From contig CALWPT010000015.1 of the NCBI GenBank assembly GCA_944383495.1, positions 1 to 34,914 on the forward strand: 34,914 bases of DNA. The letters run 5' to 3'. A program made the translations under genes and the position numbers. The notes beneath the pieces are model-generated. The model did no database searches. It saw only the letters and a program-made list of their open reading frames with translations, and was not told where the DNA came from. This DNA is from an uncultured Clostridia bacterium. Its GTDB lineage: Bacteria; Bacillota; Clostridia; Oscillospirales; Acutalibacteraceae. Shown here in pieces: positions 23,259-31,649 of the stretch. Positions within the stretch are counted from its first letter, which is position 1; every line of letters begins with the position of its first letter.

Positions 23259-24353
23259 CTAAAATCTGCCTTGGAAATCCACCGTGGCGCATTGGGAAAG
23301 CGGCAACCGCACCGGCTTTCCTTCGGCGGCGGAGCGGTAGATCGCCAGCACAAGCTCCAGCGCCCGGCGGCCGGCATTTCCGTCCACATATGGCTGCGCT
23401 TTCGAGCGGATGGCATGGATCACGTCCCCGTACAGCGGCGTATGGCCAAAGCCATACACGTTGGGCGGATTATCCCGGAACTGCTCCTTCACCGCCTCTG
23501 CGGTGTCAATTCCATCTCCAAAACGCCATTCCTCAATGACGTTCACTGATTTCCCCCCCGCTTTTGCAGTGCCCTTTTCCCCAAATAAATACAGGGTTTC
23601 TTCCAGGTTTTCCCGGAAAACATTGGTGGTGCCTTCAATCAGGCCGTAAGCCCCGTTATGAAATTTAACCAGCGCAAGACCGATATCCTCCGCTTCGATA
23701 TAAGAATGCGCCAACCGGTCGGTATAGGCCATGACCTCCTCCACCGTATCCCCCAGCATCCAACGCAGCAGATCAATGTTATGAATGCACTGGTTCATCA
23801 GCGCGCCCCCGTCCTGCTCCCAGGTTCCCCGCCAGGCGGCCTGTTTATAATACTGCGAACCGCGATACCAGCGGATATGAGCCGCGCCGTGTAGCATTTT
23901 CCCAAACCGGCCGGACTCCACCGCGCTCCGGATTTTTTGAATAGACCGGTTGAAGCGGTTTTGGTGGCACGCACAAAGAACAACGCCTTTTCGCTCAGCC
24001 GCCTGGATCATCGCATCCGCATCCGCCAGGGACAAGGCAATGGGCTTTTCCACAATTACGTGGCAGCCGGCGGCAATTCCTTGCAATGCAATCGCAGCGT
24101 GCTTTCCGCTCTCTGTCGCAATGGAAACAAGATCCAGGCTCTCTTTTTCCAGCATTTCCCTGTAATCCGTATACCGCCTCACCGTGGACAAGTCCTCATC
24201 AAAAGCGCCCAGTAATGCTTCCATCCGTCCAGGCACAAGATCACAGATCGCACAAAGCTCCAAATCATTTTTATGATTGAAAACGGCCGCGATGTGGTTG
24301 CGGGAGATCCGTCCGCAGCCGATCAGCGCGTACCGCAATTTAGGCTGATTCAT
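23259..24353 (-). CDS. Gfo/Idh/MocA dehydrogenase, WbpB/WlbA-like
   Basis: NAD-dependent sugar-nucleotide oxidoreductase of 364 residues. The Rossmann motif ALIGCGRISRNH is at the N-terminus, EKP lies at about 102-104, NRFN about 132-135, and NQCIHNIDLL (around 187-196) carries the catalytic His. The WRGTW..DGG region is typical of WlbA/WbpB, which oxidise C3 of UDP-GlcNAcA. I chose ATG 24353 (AAGGA close upstream); GTG 24368, overlapping the preceding stop as GTGA, is the alternative. Its neighbours are the matching acetyltransferase and UDP-GlcNAc dehydrogenase, which supports the role. Confidence 0.9.
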   Translation of the reverse strand: MNQPKLRYALIGCGRISRNHIAAVFNHKNDLELCAICDLVPGRMEALLGAFDEDLSTVRRYTDYREMLEKESLDLVSIATESGKHAAIALQGIAAGCHVIVEKPIALSLADADAMIQAAERKGVVLCACHQNRFNRSIQKIRSAVESGRFGKMLHGAAHIRWYRGSQYYKQAAWRGTWEQDGGALMNQCIHNIDLLRWMLGDTVEEVMAYTDRLAHSYIEAEDIGLALVKFHNGAYGLIEGTTNVFRENLEETLYLFGEKGTAKAGGKSVNVIEEWRFGDGIDTAEAVKEQFRDNPPNVYGFGHTPLYGDVIHAIRSKAQPYVDGNAGRRALELVLAIYRSAAEGKPVRLPLSQCATVDFQGRF

Positions 24354-24364
24354 ATGTTCCTTTT

Positions 24365-25102
24365 TCACCCTTCCTGCTGACTGCCAAGCAGTTGCTCCTT
24401 TGGTACGTTCCGCAGCGGTCTTGCGGGGTTTCCTGTCACAATCACGCCGGCCGGTACATCCCGAGTGACCACGCTGCCCGCAGCAGCAAATCCGTCCTCT
24501 CCAATCACTTTGCCTGGCAAAATCACTGCCCCGGCGCCGATCCGGCCGCCTTTTTTAACGGTAACGCCCTTGAACGCCGCAAACCGGGCCTTTCCCCGCC
24601 CGGCATAATTATCATTTGAAGTAACAACGCCCGGCCCGATAAAGCAGTCGTCTTCTATAACGGAATAGGCCGTAATATACGCGCCGGTCTGGAGCTTGCA
24701 CCGGGCGCCGATAGTGCAATCGCATTCCACTGTAACGCCCTTTCCGAGAATGGTTTGCTCCCCCACCGCAACCCGCTCCCGCACACAGGCATAATCTGCC
24801 GCCAAAACCCCGCTGGCCAGGGAACACCCAGCGTAGAGCACCGCGCCGGTGCCAATAATGCATCCGTCTCCCACCTTTGCGGGCGACGAAACCTCACCGG
24901 TGGTGACAGCGCTGTTAGCAGCTCGCATCGGCAGCTTTCCAAGGCAGGCGAAGTCGTCTACCCGGACGTTTTTTCCCAGCACCGTGCCCCGCCGGATCAC
25001 CACATGATGCCCAATCACGCTGCCGCTTCCAATGACAACGTCTTCCTCAATAACGGTGTTTTGCCCGATCACAACATTGTCTGCAATGCCCGATACAGCC
25101 AT
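24365..25102 (-). CDS. Left-handed beta-helix acetyltransferase, WbpD/WlbB-like
   Basis: 245 residues made of hexapeptide repeats ([LIV]-G-x4 pattern) through most of the chain, for example VVIGQNTVIEEDVVIGSGSV and TILGKGVTVECDCTIGARCK. A loop GPGVVTSNDNYAGRGKARF interrupts the helix and the end AGVIVTGNPARPL is typical of sugar acetyltransferases. It probably N-acetylates the 3-amino group made by the aminotransferase, with acetyl-CoA, as a trimer. WbpD itself is shorter, so the assignment rests on the neighbours. Overlaps the downstream dehydrogenase gene if that begins at its GTG. Confidence 0.85.
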   Translation of the reverse strand: MAVSGIADNVVIGQNTVIEEDVVIGSGSVIGHHVVIRRGTVLGKNVRVDDFACLGKLPMRAANSAVTTGEVSSPAKVGDGCIIGTGAVLYAGCSLASGVLAADYACVRERVAVGEQTILGKGVTVECDCTIGARCKLQTGAYITAYSVIEDDCFIGPGVVTSNDNYAGRGKARFAAFKGVTVKKGGRIGAGAVILPGKVIGEDGFAAAGSVVTRDVPAGVIVTGNPARPLRNVPKEQLLGSQQEG

Positions 25103-25132
25103 TCCAACCCCGCCTTTCCAACAAAATCAGCG

Positions 25133-26440
25133 TTACAGCCGCTCAAGATGACTGGCAGAAAAGCCTTTGGTTAGGTTCCTGGTATCAAACACCAGCCTTG
25201 CATGCTCCAAAATGAATTGCGGATCATAGCAGCTATGGTTGGTGGTGATCACAACAATATCCGCCTCCTCCATAGCCTGCGGGGAAAGCTCCACGGATTC
25301 CAGTGTCAGCCCCTTATGCGTAAAGCAAGGGTTATAAGGATCATTATAGCTGACAACACAGCCCTGCTCGTGCAGCACCCTCGCCAATTCCAGCGCGGGT
25401 GATTCTCGTAAATCATCAATATCAGGTTTATAAGCCGCGCCCAGCAGCAAGACCTTCGAGCCCTTCAGGGGCTTTTTTATTCGGTTTAATTGCCGGGCAA
25501 TCCGATCAGCGCAGTATTCCGGCATGGAGTTATTAATTTCACCCGCAATTTCAATTAGCCGCGTATGGTAATTGAATTCTCGGGCTTTCCAGGTAAGATA
25601 AAATGGATCAATGGGAATACAGTGCCCCCCCAAGCCGGGACCTGGGTAGAAGGCCATAAATCCATAGGGCTTGGTTTTGGCCGCATCAATCACCTCCCAG
25701 ACGGGAATCCCCATGCGCTCGCAGAGAATGGCCATTTCATTGGCCAAGGCTATGTTGATATTGCGAAAGGTGTTTTCCAGGATTTTTTCCATTTCCGCCA
25801 CCTTGGGGCTGGAAACAATGTGAATTTCCCCTTCTAAGACGCTGCCGTAAAGCCGGGCGGCCAGTTGTGAGCATTCCGGCGTTACCCCTCCTACGACCTT
25901 CGGCGTGTTTTTTGTTTTATAAACCGCATTTCCGGGATCTACCCGCTCCGGCGAAAAAGCCAGAAAAATATCCTTTCCCACCGTAAAGCCTTCCGCTTCC
26001 AGCAGAGGCTTTATGATTTCCTCCGTCGTACCAGGATAGGTGGTGCTTTCTAAAATCACCAGCATCCCCTTGTGTGCATATTTCGCCACCTGGCGTGCCG
26101 AACTCTCCACATAGGAGATATCCGGCTGATAATAAGCGTCCAGCGGCGTTGGAACACAAATCGCGACACAGTCGCATTTGCCCAAAAGAGAAAAATCGGC
26201 GCTGGCCCGAATCCGCCCCTGTTCTGCTAAAAGGGAGAGATCACTGTCTACCACATCGCCGATGTAGTTATGGCCGGCATTGACCATGTCGACCTTTTTT
26301 TTCTGCACATCCACGCCAATGACCTTATATCCGGCTTTCGCTTTCTCCACCGCCAACGGCAGGCCCACATACCCGAGACCCAAAACCCCCAACACGGCGG
26401 TTTTCTTCTCCAGCTTTTCCATCAGCCGTTCATAATACAT
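25133..26440 (-). CDS. UDP-N-acetyl-D-glucosamine 6-dehydrogenase (WbpA-like)
   Basis: Two-step NAD-dependent oxidation of UDP-GlcNAc to UDP-GlcNAcA. The protein has 435 residues with GVLGLGYVGLPLA (about 18-30) as the NAD site, ICVPTPLD (94-101), ESTTYPGTTEE (about 131-141), and the catalytic Cys274 in GGHCIPIDPFYL. SPERVDPGN is typical of the UDP-HexNAc branch. ATG 26440 has GGAAG seven bases upstream; nine extra upstream codons have no site. First step of the diacetamido-glucuronate route in this operon. Confidence 0.93.
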   Translation of the reverse strand: MYYERLMEKLEKKTAVLGVLGLGYVGLPLAVEKAKAGYKVIGVDVQKKKVDMVNAGHNYIGDVVDSDLSLLAEQGRIRASADFSLLGKCDCVAICVPTPLDAYYQPDISYVESSARQVAKYAHKGMLVILESTTYPGTTEEIIKPLLEAEGFTVGKDIFLAFSPERVDPGNAVYKTKNTPKVVGGVTPECSQLAARLYGSVLEGEIHIVSSPKVAEMEKILENTFRNINIALANEMAILCERMGIPVWEVIDAAKTKPYGFMAFYPGPGLGGHCIPIDPFYLTWKAREFNYHTRLIEIAGEINNSMPEYCADRIARQLNRIKKPLKGSKVLLLGAAYKPDIDDLRESPALELARVLHEQGCVVSYNDPYNPCFTHKGLTLESVELSPQAMEEADIVVITTNHSCYDPQFILEHARLVFDTRNLTKGFSASHLERL

Positions 26441-26475
26441 GCTGTTTCTTCCTTTCCGGCCATCCATGCAAAAAA

Positions 26476-28389
26476 TTATTCTTCCGCTTCAAGCTCCGTG
26501 CCCGGCTGGTGGCGGAAGGTAGGAACCAATTTCTGCACCGCATCAAATAGATGACCGATATCTGGCTCGGCAATGCTTTTCTCAAGCCTTTTGATTTGCC
26601 GGGCAAGGTTGGTTTCGTTAAATTTCAGCGGCTTCATAACATAGATTTTCGAGTTGGCGGTTTTTGAAACATCCTCCTCTGCCATGCGCAGCTCTTCCAC
26701 CAGCTTTTCTCCGGGACGCAGCCCAATGCACTTGATTTCTATGTCTTTTTCCGGCTCATACCCGGATAACCGGATTAAATCACAGGCTAGGTCATATATC
26801 TTCACCGGCTTGCCCATATCCAGTACAAAAATTTCACCGCCCGCTGCCATGGCGCCCGCTTCCAGAACCAGTTGGACTGCCTCCGGAATGGTCATAAAAT
26901 ACCGCCGCATGTCCGGATGGGTAATGGTCACCGGCCCGCCTGCCTCGATCTGCTTTCGAAACAGCGGCACCACGCTGCCATTAGAGCCCAAAACATTGCC
27001 AAACCGAACGGCGGCAATTTCTGTTTTGGACAAGCCGTTCATCATCTGCACGGTTTTCTCCGCAATCCGCTTGGATGCGCCCATAATGTTGGTGGGATTC
27101 ACCGCCTTGTCCGTGGAAATCATAATCAGCTTCTCCACGCTTCGGCTAATGGCCTCCTGCGCAATATTAATGGTTCCAAACACATTGTTTTTAATGGCTT
27201 CCCGCGGACTGTATTCCATCATGGGAACATGCTTATGAGCCGCGGCATGAAAAATGAGAGCGGGGCGAAATTCATCCATCACCTCTCCAATGCGTTTGCG
27301 ATCCCGAATGGAACCCAGACGCATGGAAAAGCGGTCTTTGTCATAGGCTTCCTTCAGTTCATTTTCAATATCAAACAATCCATTTTCATTGATATCGAAG
27401 ATTACTAAATGGCCGCAGCCATAATTTAAAACCTGGCGGCAAATTTCCGAACCAATTGATCCGGCGCCGCCGGTGACCATGATAACCTTATCCCGGACAA
27501 AATTCCGAACCGCCTGCATATTTAGCTGAACGCTGTCACGGCGCAATAGCTCTTCCAGATTAATATTATCCAGTTTAGCATTGGTCAGTTCAATATCGTC
27601 AATCGTTCCGTAACGCCGCAGCTGGCATTTTTCCTCCCGACAAATTTCTAAAACAAATTCCAGCAATTCCCTGCTGGCCGTTGGAATAGCGACAATGACT
27701 TCATCCACATCGTATTTGTGGATAGCCTCGCTAAGCTTTTCCCGCCCGCCGAACACTCGAAGACCACAGACCTTTTTGCCCCAGAAAAACTCATTGTCAT
27801 CAATGAACACCACTGGCTGCAAGCGATCGGTCAGGCTGGTATGCAGACGGTTGTATAAATGCTGGCCGGCTTCTCCCGCTCCAAAGATCAGGGCGCGCTT
27901 CATGGGCTCCCCTGCGCTGCACATGGCCTTGCGGTACATCCGCGCCTGCACCAAAGAGGAAAGCCGGGGAGCCGCCCGGCCCAACAGAGGAAACAGCAGC
28001 ATAAAAATTACGTAAAAAATGATGACACGGGTCAGATCAAATATCAAGCCGTTTAAGTAAGCCAAAGCATAGCCCAGCAACGCGCAAACCAAGCAGGAAA
28101 CCGGAACGGATATGCACTCCAGGCGGATAATGTCGGGGAACGCAATATGTCGGAGCACTTGTCCGTAACACCCGCATAGAAAATTGGTTAACACGAAAAT
28201 TCCCGCCAGTCCGGCAATTACCAGTATCAGTACCAGGGGCGGCTTCAGAAAAAACGAGGGGATGGACATAAAGGTCGTCAATGTACTGTAAAACGCTACC
28301 TTAAACGCCAACAAAACCGATACCGTGACGGATAAAATATCCCACAGCATTGTTCCTGCTATATCGGCAATGCGTTTGGCATTTTTCAT
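26476..28389 (-). CDS. Membrane-bound nucleotide-sugar 4,6-dehydratase (WbpM/PglF/CapD-like)
   Basis: 637 residues. Four N-terminal membrane helices (to about 140) precede a first Rossmann-like domain with FGAGEAGQHLY (about 169-179), then the catalytic SDR domain with VTGGAGSIGSE (about 305-315). In the active site the usual Tyr of YxxxK is Met (MGASK, about 436-440), after STDKAVNPTN, as in the PglF/WbpM group that makes UDP-4-keto-6-deoxy-GlcNAc. ATG 28389 is preferred because GAGGGA precedes it by 10 bases; the ATG 30 bases upstream has no site. First gene of the operon. No reductase or 4-aminotransferase for its product is seen here. Confidence 0.94.
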   Translation of the reverse strand: MKNAKRIADIAGTMLWDILSVTVSVLLAFKVAFYSTLTTFMSIPSFFLKPPLVLILVIAGLAGIFVLTNFLCGCYGQVLRHIAFPDIIRLECISVPVSCLVCALLGYALAYLNGLIFDLTRVIIFYVIFMLLFPLLGRAAPRLSSLVQARMYRKAMCSAGEPMKRALIFGAGEAGQHLYNRLHTSLTDRLQPVVFIDDNEFFWGKKVCGLRVFGGREKLSEAIHKYDVDEVIVAIPTASRELLEFVLEICREEKCQLRRYGTIDDIELTNAKLDNINLEELLRRDSVQLNMQAVRNFVRDKVIMVTGGAGSIGSEICRQVLNYGCGHLVIFDINENGLFDIENELKEAYDKDRFSMRLGSIRDRKRIGEVMDEFRPALIFHAAAHKHVPMMEYSPREAIKNNVFGTINIAQEAISRSVEKLIMISTDKAVNPTNIMGASKRIAEKTVQMMNGLSKTEIAAVRFGNVLGSNGSVVPLFRKQIEAGGPVTITHPDMRRYFMTIPEAVQLVLEAGAMAAGGEIFVLDMGKPVKIYDLACDLIRLSGYEPEKDIEIKCIGLRPGEKLVEELRMAEEDVSKTANSKIYVMKPLKFNETNLARQIKRLEKSIAEPDIGHLFDAVQKLVPTFRHQPGTELEAEE

Positions 28390-28461
28390 CGTTTTGACTT
28401 CCCTCACTCTAGTATCCATTAAATCAACAGTATGTAAATCATCATAAGCATAGTTTTAAAA

Positions 28462-28490
28462 ATTATACCATATTATCCCTTGCAAATCAA
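28462..28490 (-). promoter_or_regulatory. Promoter of the 11-gene polysaccharide operon
   Basis: TTGATT (28490 to 28485), 17-base spacer, TATAAT (28467 to 28462), with TGG giving an extended -10. The leader to ATG 28389 is about 66 bases. Small overlaps and gaps of at most about 35 bases downstream support one transcript as far as the terminator at 15403-15437. Confidence 0.8.
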
Positions 28491-28587
28491 GGAGTTTTAT
28501 TCTACACGAATCGTCGCTGTTCTCCGCGTCTATTTCGCGTTGAAAATATATTTTATTTGTAAAAAATGACCTATGTCTTACGATGCT

Positions 28588-28619
28588 AAAAACCGCTCTG
28601 TATTCACAACAGAGCGGTT
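28588..28619 (-). terminator. Terminator after the SDR gene
   Basis: Minus-strand AACCGCTCTG (28619-28610) pairs with CAGAGCGGTT (28600-28591) and is followed by TTT (28590-28588). It separates the GT4-PlsC-SDR operon from the polysaccharide operon promoter. Confidence 0.85.
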
Positions 28620-28631
28620 GAAATGCAGTCT

Positions 28632-29444
28632 TTACAAAATGGACTGCGCCGGTTCCGGTTTTTCCTGCCACTTATCTGTCTCAGAGAAATCCGGACTACA
28701 GCCCGGAGCCTGTATACAAGCGCACAGGCGAACCACCAGTCCATCGGGAAGGAATCGGCGGAAGAAACGAAACGCCTTCATTTGCACTCCGGGGACAATT
28801 ACGCCCTGCCGCCGAAGCATTCGCTCCACCGCATATTCCGCAGCGCGGCGGCTGCTTATATACTGAAGCTGAAAATGGCAATTCGCCTTTTCATCAAATT
28901 CCGTATGAATCGGGCCGGGGCAGAACGCACCGATATAAACGTGGCTCCCCTGCCGGCGAAGTTCCTCTCCCACAGCCTGGGTCAGATGCAGAATATACGC
29001 CTTAGATGCATAATAAGCCGCCATATAAGGCCCCGGGTAAAAAGACGAAGCAGAAGAAACGTTCAGGATATATCCGCTGTCCCGGCTAATAAAGCTTTTT
29101 AGAAAAAGCTTGGTTAGGATATGCGGCGCTTCCACATTGGTGCGGATCATTTGCAGTTCCTTATCAAGATCAGTACAGTCAAAAGCCCCAAAAACACCAA
29201 AGCCGGCATTATTAATCAGCACATCAATCTGTTCCTCACGAACCAGCTCGTACAAGGCCATGCAGCCTTCCAGTGTGGAAATATCCTGTATGATAATTCG
29301 GGGAGATCCGGCCAACTCATTGCTCAGCTCTCGAAGACGGTTTTCTCGGCGCGCAACCAGGATCAGTTCATGGCCCAGACCATCCAACACCCGGGCAATG
29401 TCCCGGCCCAGGCCGGAGCTTGCGCCTGTAATCAGTGCCTTCAT
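28632..29444 (-). CDS. Short-chain dehydrogenase/reductase
   Basis: 270 residues. TGASSGLG (6-13) is the cofactor motif, NNAG lies at 78-81, a catalytic Ser in NVSSASS (about 128-134), and YYASK (Y144, K148) completes the classical SDR active site. ARR after the second strand (31-33) suggests NADPH. PGPIHTEF follows. The basic C-terminal FRFFRRFLPDGLVVRL could bind membrane. It resembles DltE/YqjQ-type SDRs. Last gene of a GT4-acyltransferase-SDR operon, so a lipid keto-reduction step is possible but unproven. GGAG lies 10 bases before ATG 29444. Confidence 0.9.
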   Translation of the reverse strand: MKALITGASSGLGRDIARVLDGLGHELILVARRENRLRELSNELAGSPRIIIQDISTLEGCMALYELVREEQIDVLINNAGFGVFGAFDCTDLDKELQMIRTNVEAPHILTKLFLKSFISRDSGYILNVSSASSFYPGPYMAAYYASKAYILHLTQAVGEELRRQGSHVYIGAFCPGPIHTEFDEKANCHFQLQYISSRRAAEYAVERMLRRQGVIVPGVQMKAFRFFRRFLPDGLVVRLCACIQAPGCSPDFSETDKWQEKPEPAQSIL

Positions 29445-29497
29445 CTAGCATTCACTCCTTTCTTTCATACCATAAGCTTGCCCATATAAAGCCAAAT

Positions 29498-30241
29498 TTA
29501 TGATTTCTGTTTTCCCACAGAAAAGGCGCCAGGATCATTTTTGTCCGCAAAAGCCTGCTCCATTTGTTCCTTGCAAAGCTCCATCAGCCGCCGCGTCTCT
29601 CGGCTGCGTTTGTGATTTAAATTCGGATATACCGGCGGCAGAATTTCTAAATTCAAAGGAGGCCTTCGCCGCAGCAGCCGGCGAAGCCAGCCGGCCTTTC
29701 GGTAGCTAATTACCATGGGGAGAATAGGAACATCGCATTGATAAGAGAACCAAAACGCACCGCGCTGAAACGTACGCAGCCTTGTGTCATAGGGAATCAG
29801 TTCCCCTTCAGGGAAAAAATGAACCAGTTCCCCCTGCCCCAACAGTTCCTCCACACAATTTGAAAAGGATTGGTAGGATTTAGGGGTTTGGGGGATGGGA
29901 AGCCCGCCCAGATATTTTACCAAATGTCGGACAATAGGAATTTCTAAATTGGATTTCAAGGTGGGAAAAAACATCTTCCGCCCCGTATATGGAAACTGAC
30001 AGCCAACAATGGAGCAGTCCAGCATATTCACATGATTACAGACAGTGATCGCCGCGCCGGGAATTTGCCTTAAGTGTTCCCGGCCGCATACTTTTAAGCC
30101 AAAGAACAACCGGTGATGAATCCGCAGCACAAAACGGGCAAGACCCCGAAGCCAGCCGCTGAGAAAACGGAACCTTTTGGTCTGCCGCAAAAACGTATAC
30201 TGATCATCCAGCCGCAACACGAATTTCCGTTTCTTGGACAT
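29498..30241 (-). CDS. 1-acyl-sn-glycerol-3-phosphate acyltransferase-like (PlsC family)
   Basis: 247 residues. NHVNMLD (69-75) is the HX4D catalytic motif, FFPEG (142-146) binds the glycerol phosphate, and LGGLPIPQ (111-118) is the third block. An amphipathic/hydrophobic N-terminal helix (about 26-48) anchors it to the membrane. Acyl donor and acceptor are not known; either phosphatidic acid synthesis or acylation of a glycolipid fits, the latter suggested by the neighbouring glycosyltransferase. Confidence 0.9.
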   Translation of the reverse strand: MSKKRKFVLRLDDQYTFLRQTKRFRFLSGWLRGLARFVLRIHHRLFFGLKVCGREHLRQIPGAAITVCNHVNMLDCSIVGCQFPYTGRKMFFPTLKSNLEIPIVRHLVKYLGGLPIPQTPKSYQSFSNCVEELLGQGELVHFFPEGELIPYDTRLRTFQRGAFWFSYQCDVPILPMVISYRKAGWLRRLLRRRPPLNLEILPPVYPNLNHKRSRETRRLMELCKEQMEQAFADKNDPGAFSVGKQKS

Positions 30242-30270
30242 CCTGCACTCCCTTCCGTCAAACGGATCCT

Positions 30271-31401
30271 TTACCCCTTCATTTCCTCAATGGCTTCTTG
30301 AAACATATGCTCAATCTGTTTCACACAAACGTCGATGTTATAGCGTTTTCCAAGCTCGCTATACTCCACTTCCATTTTTTTGCGTTCATCTTCATGAGAT
30401 ATCCAATAATCCATTTTTTCCGCCAGATCCCCGCTGTCCCCGCGCTGGAATAAACTGCGGTTATCCAACGCGAACTGCGGCGTTGCCGACAGCGGGCTGT
30501 TGGAGATAACAGGAACCAGCCCGCTGCAAAAAGCTTCCATACATGATATCGCTTCAATTTCTGCATCTGCCGCATGGACGTACAAATCCGACATGGCAAT
30601 GATATCCCGCAACTGCTCCATATCATAAAAATCAATGATTATGGGATGCGGCAGATCCTTAGCCAACGCCTCGTACTTTTCCCGTTTAGGGCCTTTGCCA
30701 GCCAGAATTAGCTGGATGCGGTCGGCAAACCTGGACTTTTTAACCGCTTCAATTAACACATCCTGCCGCTTTTCATTGGATAAACGGCCAATCATTAAAA
30801 CTACAAATTTTCCTTTCAGCTCCGGCGTTTTTGCAAGCTTACGGTAAACGAACCTGGGATCCACTCCGTTGGAAATAACATGCAGCTTAGCAGTGTATCC
30901 GTTTTCCTTCAGCTGGGACGCAATAAATTGGCTGGGACAATGAATATGAGTAATCTTATTATAAAAAATGGTTTTAAAGCCTTTATAAATCGCGGTGTTG
31001 ATAGAATGCACCCGCCCCAGCCCCAATGTATATGTAATATTTTCTGGCTGAACATGAAAGGCTGCGGTATGCGGCACATGCAGCTCAGCCGCAATTTTTC
31101 GGCCCTCCATAGAGAGCCAGAACGGCATGTAAAAATGCACCACATCCGCCCAGGAGATGGCTGACCGGAGCATGACCTTATTGGGCTTGGCAAACAGCAT
31201 TCCCTGGTTTTTTACAATCCGGTCAGCTATGGGGAGCAGCCGGAATTCATCTACCCGGTATTTCCCTTCCCGTTCCTCGCCCGCACTGACCACCCGTACC
31301 TCGTTTCCACTGCGTTCCAACGCCTCTGCAAATCGCTTGGCGGATATCGTAGTCCCGTTATTAGCGCTGTCGAACTGGTCAATAACCAAAAGGATTTTCA
31401 T
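30271..31401 (-). CDS. GT4 glycosyltransferase, glycolipid-type
   Basis: About 376 residues. The N-terminus MKILLVIDQFDSANNGTTIS has the glycine-rich loop of GT4 enzymes. The donor domain shows MIGRLSNEKRQDVLIEA and an EX7E motif in EAISCMEAFCSGLVPV (about 292-306). The AFHVQPENITYTLG and YMPFW segments resemble monoglucosyl-diacylglycerol synthases and relatives (AlMGS-like). With the PlsC-like and SDR genes it forms a small operon, so a membrane glycolipid role is inferred. ATG 31401 gives the family N-terminus; the upstream extension crosses the promoter and is rejected. Confidence 0.9.
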   Translation of the reverse strand: MKILLVIDQFDSANNGTTISAKRFAEALERSGNEVRVVSAGEEREGKYRVDEFRLLPIADRIVKNQGMLFAKPNKVMLRSAISWADVVHFYMPFWLSMEGRKIAAELHVPHTAAFHVQPENITYTLGLGRVHSINTAIYKGFKTIFYNKITHIHCPSQFIASQLKENGYTAKLHVISNGVDPRFVYRKLAKTPELKGKFVVLMIGRLSNEKRQDVLIEAVKKSRFADRIQLILAGKGPKREKYEALAKDLPHPIIIDFYDMEQLRDIIAMSDLYVHAADAEIEAISCMEAFCSGLVPVISNSPLSATPQFALDNRSLFQRGDSGDLAEKMDYWISHEDERKKMEVEYSELGKRYNIDVCVKQIEHMFQEAIEEMKG

Positions 31402-31437
31402 TTCCGTCCACTTCCCCTCGCCAAGAAATATAAGAGC

Positions 31438-31466
31438 ATTATAATACAAAACCGTTCACAAGTCTA
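31438..31466 (-). promoter_or_regulatory. Promoter of the GT4-PlsC-SDR operon
   Basis: TAGACT (31466 to 31461), 17-base spacer, TATAAT (31443 to 31438) on the minus strand. The -10 is perfect and the -35 matches at four positions. Confidence 0.65.
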
Positions 31467-31470
31467 CAGG

Positions 31471-31517
31471 AAACGAAAAGAGCCCACACAAACCGCAATT
31501 TACAGCAGATGTGAGCC
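31471..31517 (-). terminator. Possible terminator between the HAD gene and the GT4 promoter
   Basis: Minus-strand GGCTCACA (31517-31510) pairs with TGTGGGCT (31488-31481), with two G-U pairs and a long loop, followed by CTTTTCGTTT. The stem is modest. The rest of 31402-31649 has no gene; it is AT-rich and carries no clear feature. Confidence 0.45.
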
Positions 31518-31649
31518 TGAATAAGATAGAAAAAAATTGAGACCTGTTAAATGAGTTTACAAAAACGTTACGCATTCGGCTAAACGTTTCCGGCGAACAT
31601 ATGACGACAATAATATGGAAGACAGCGCCGGAACATATGGAACATATTA

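Noticed and set aside
28456-28671. Minus-strand frame between the SDR gene and the polysaccharide operon
   Set aside because: It spans the SDR terminator and the operon promoter and has no ribosome-binding site.
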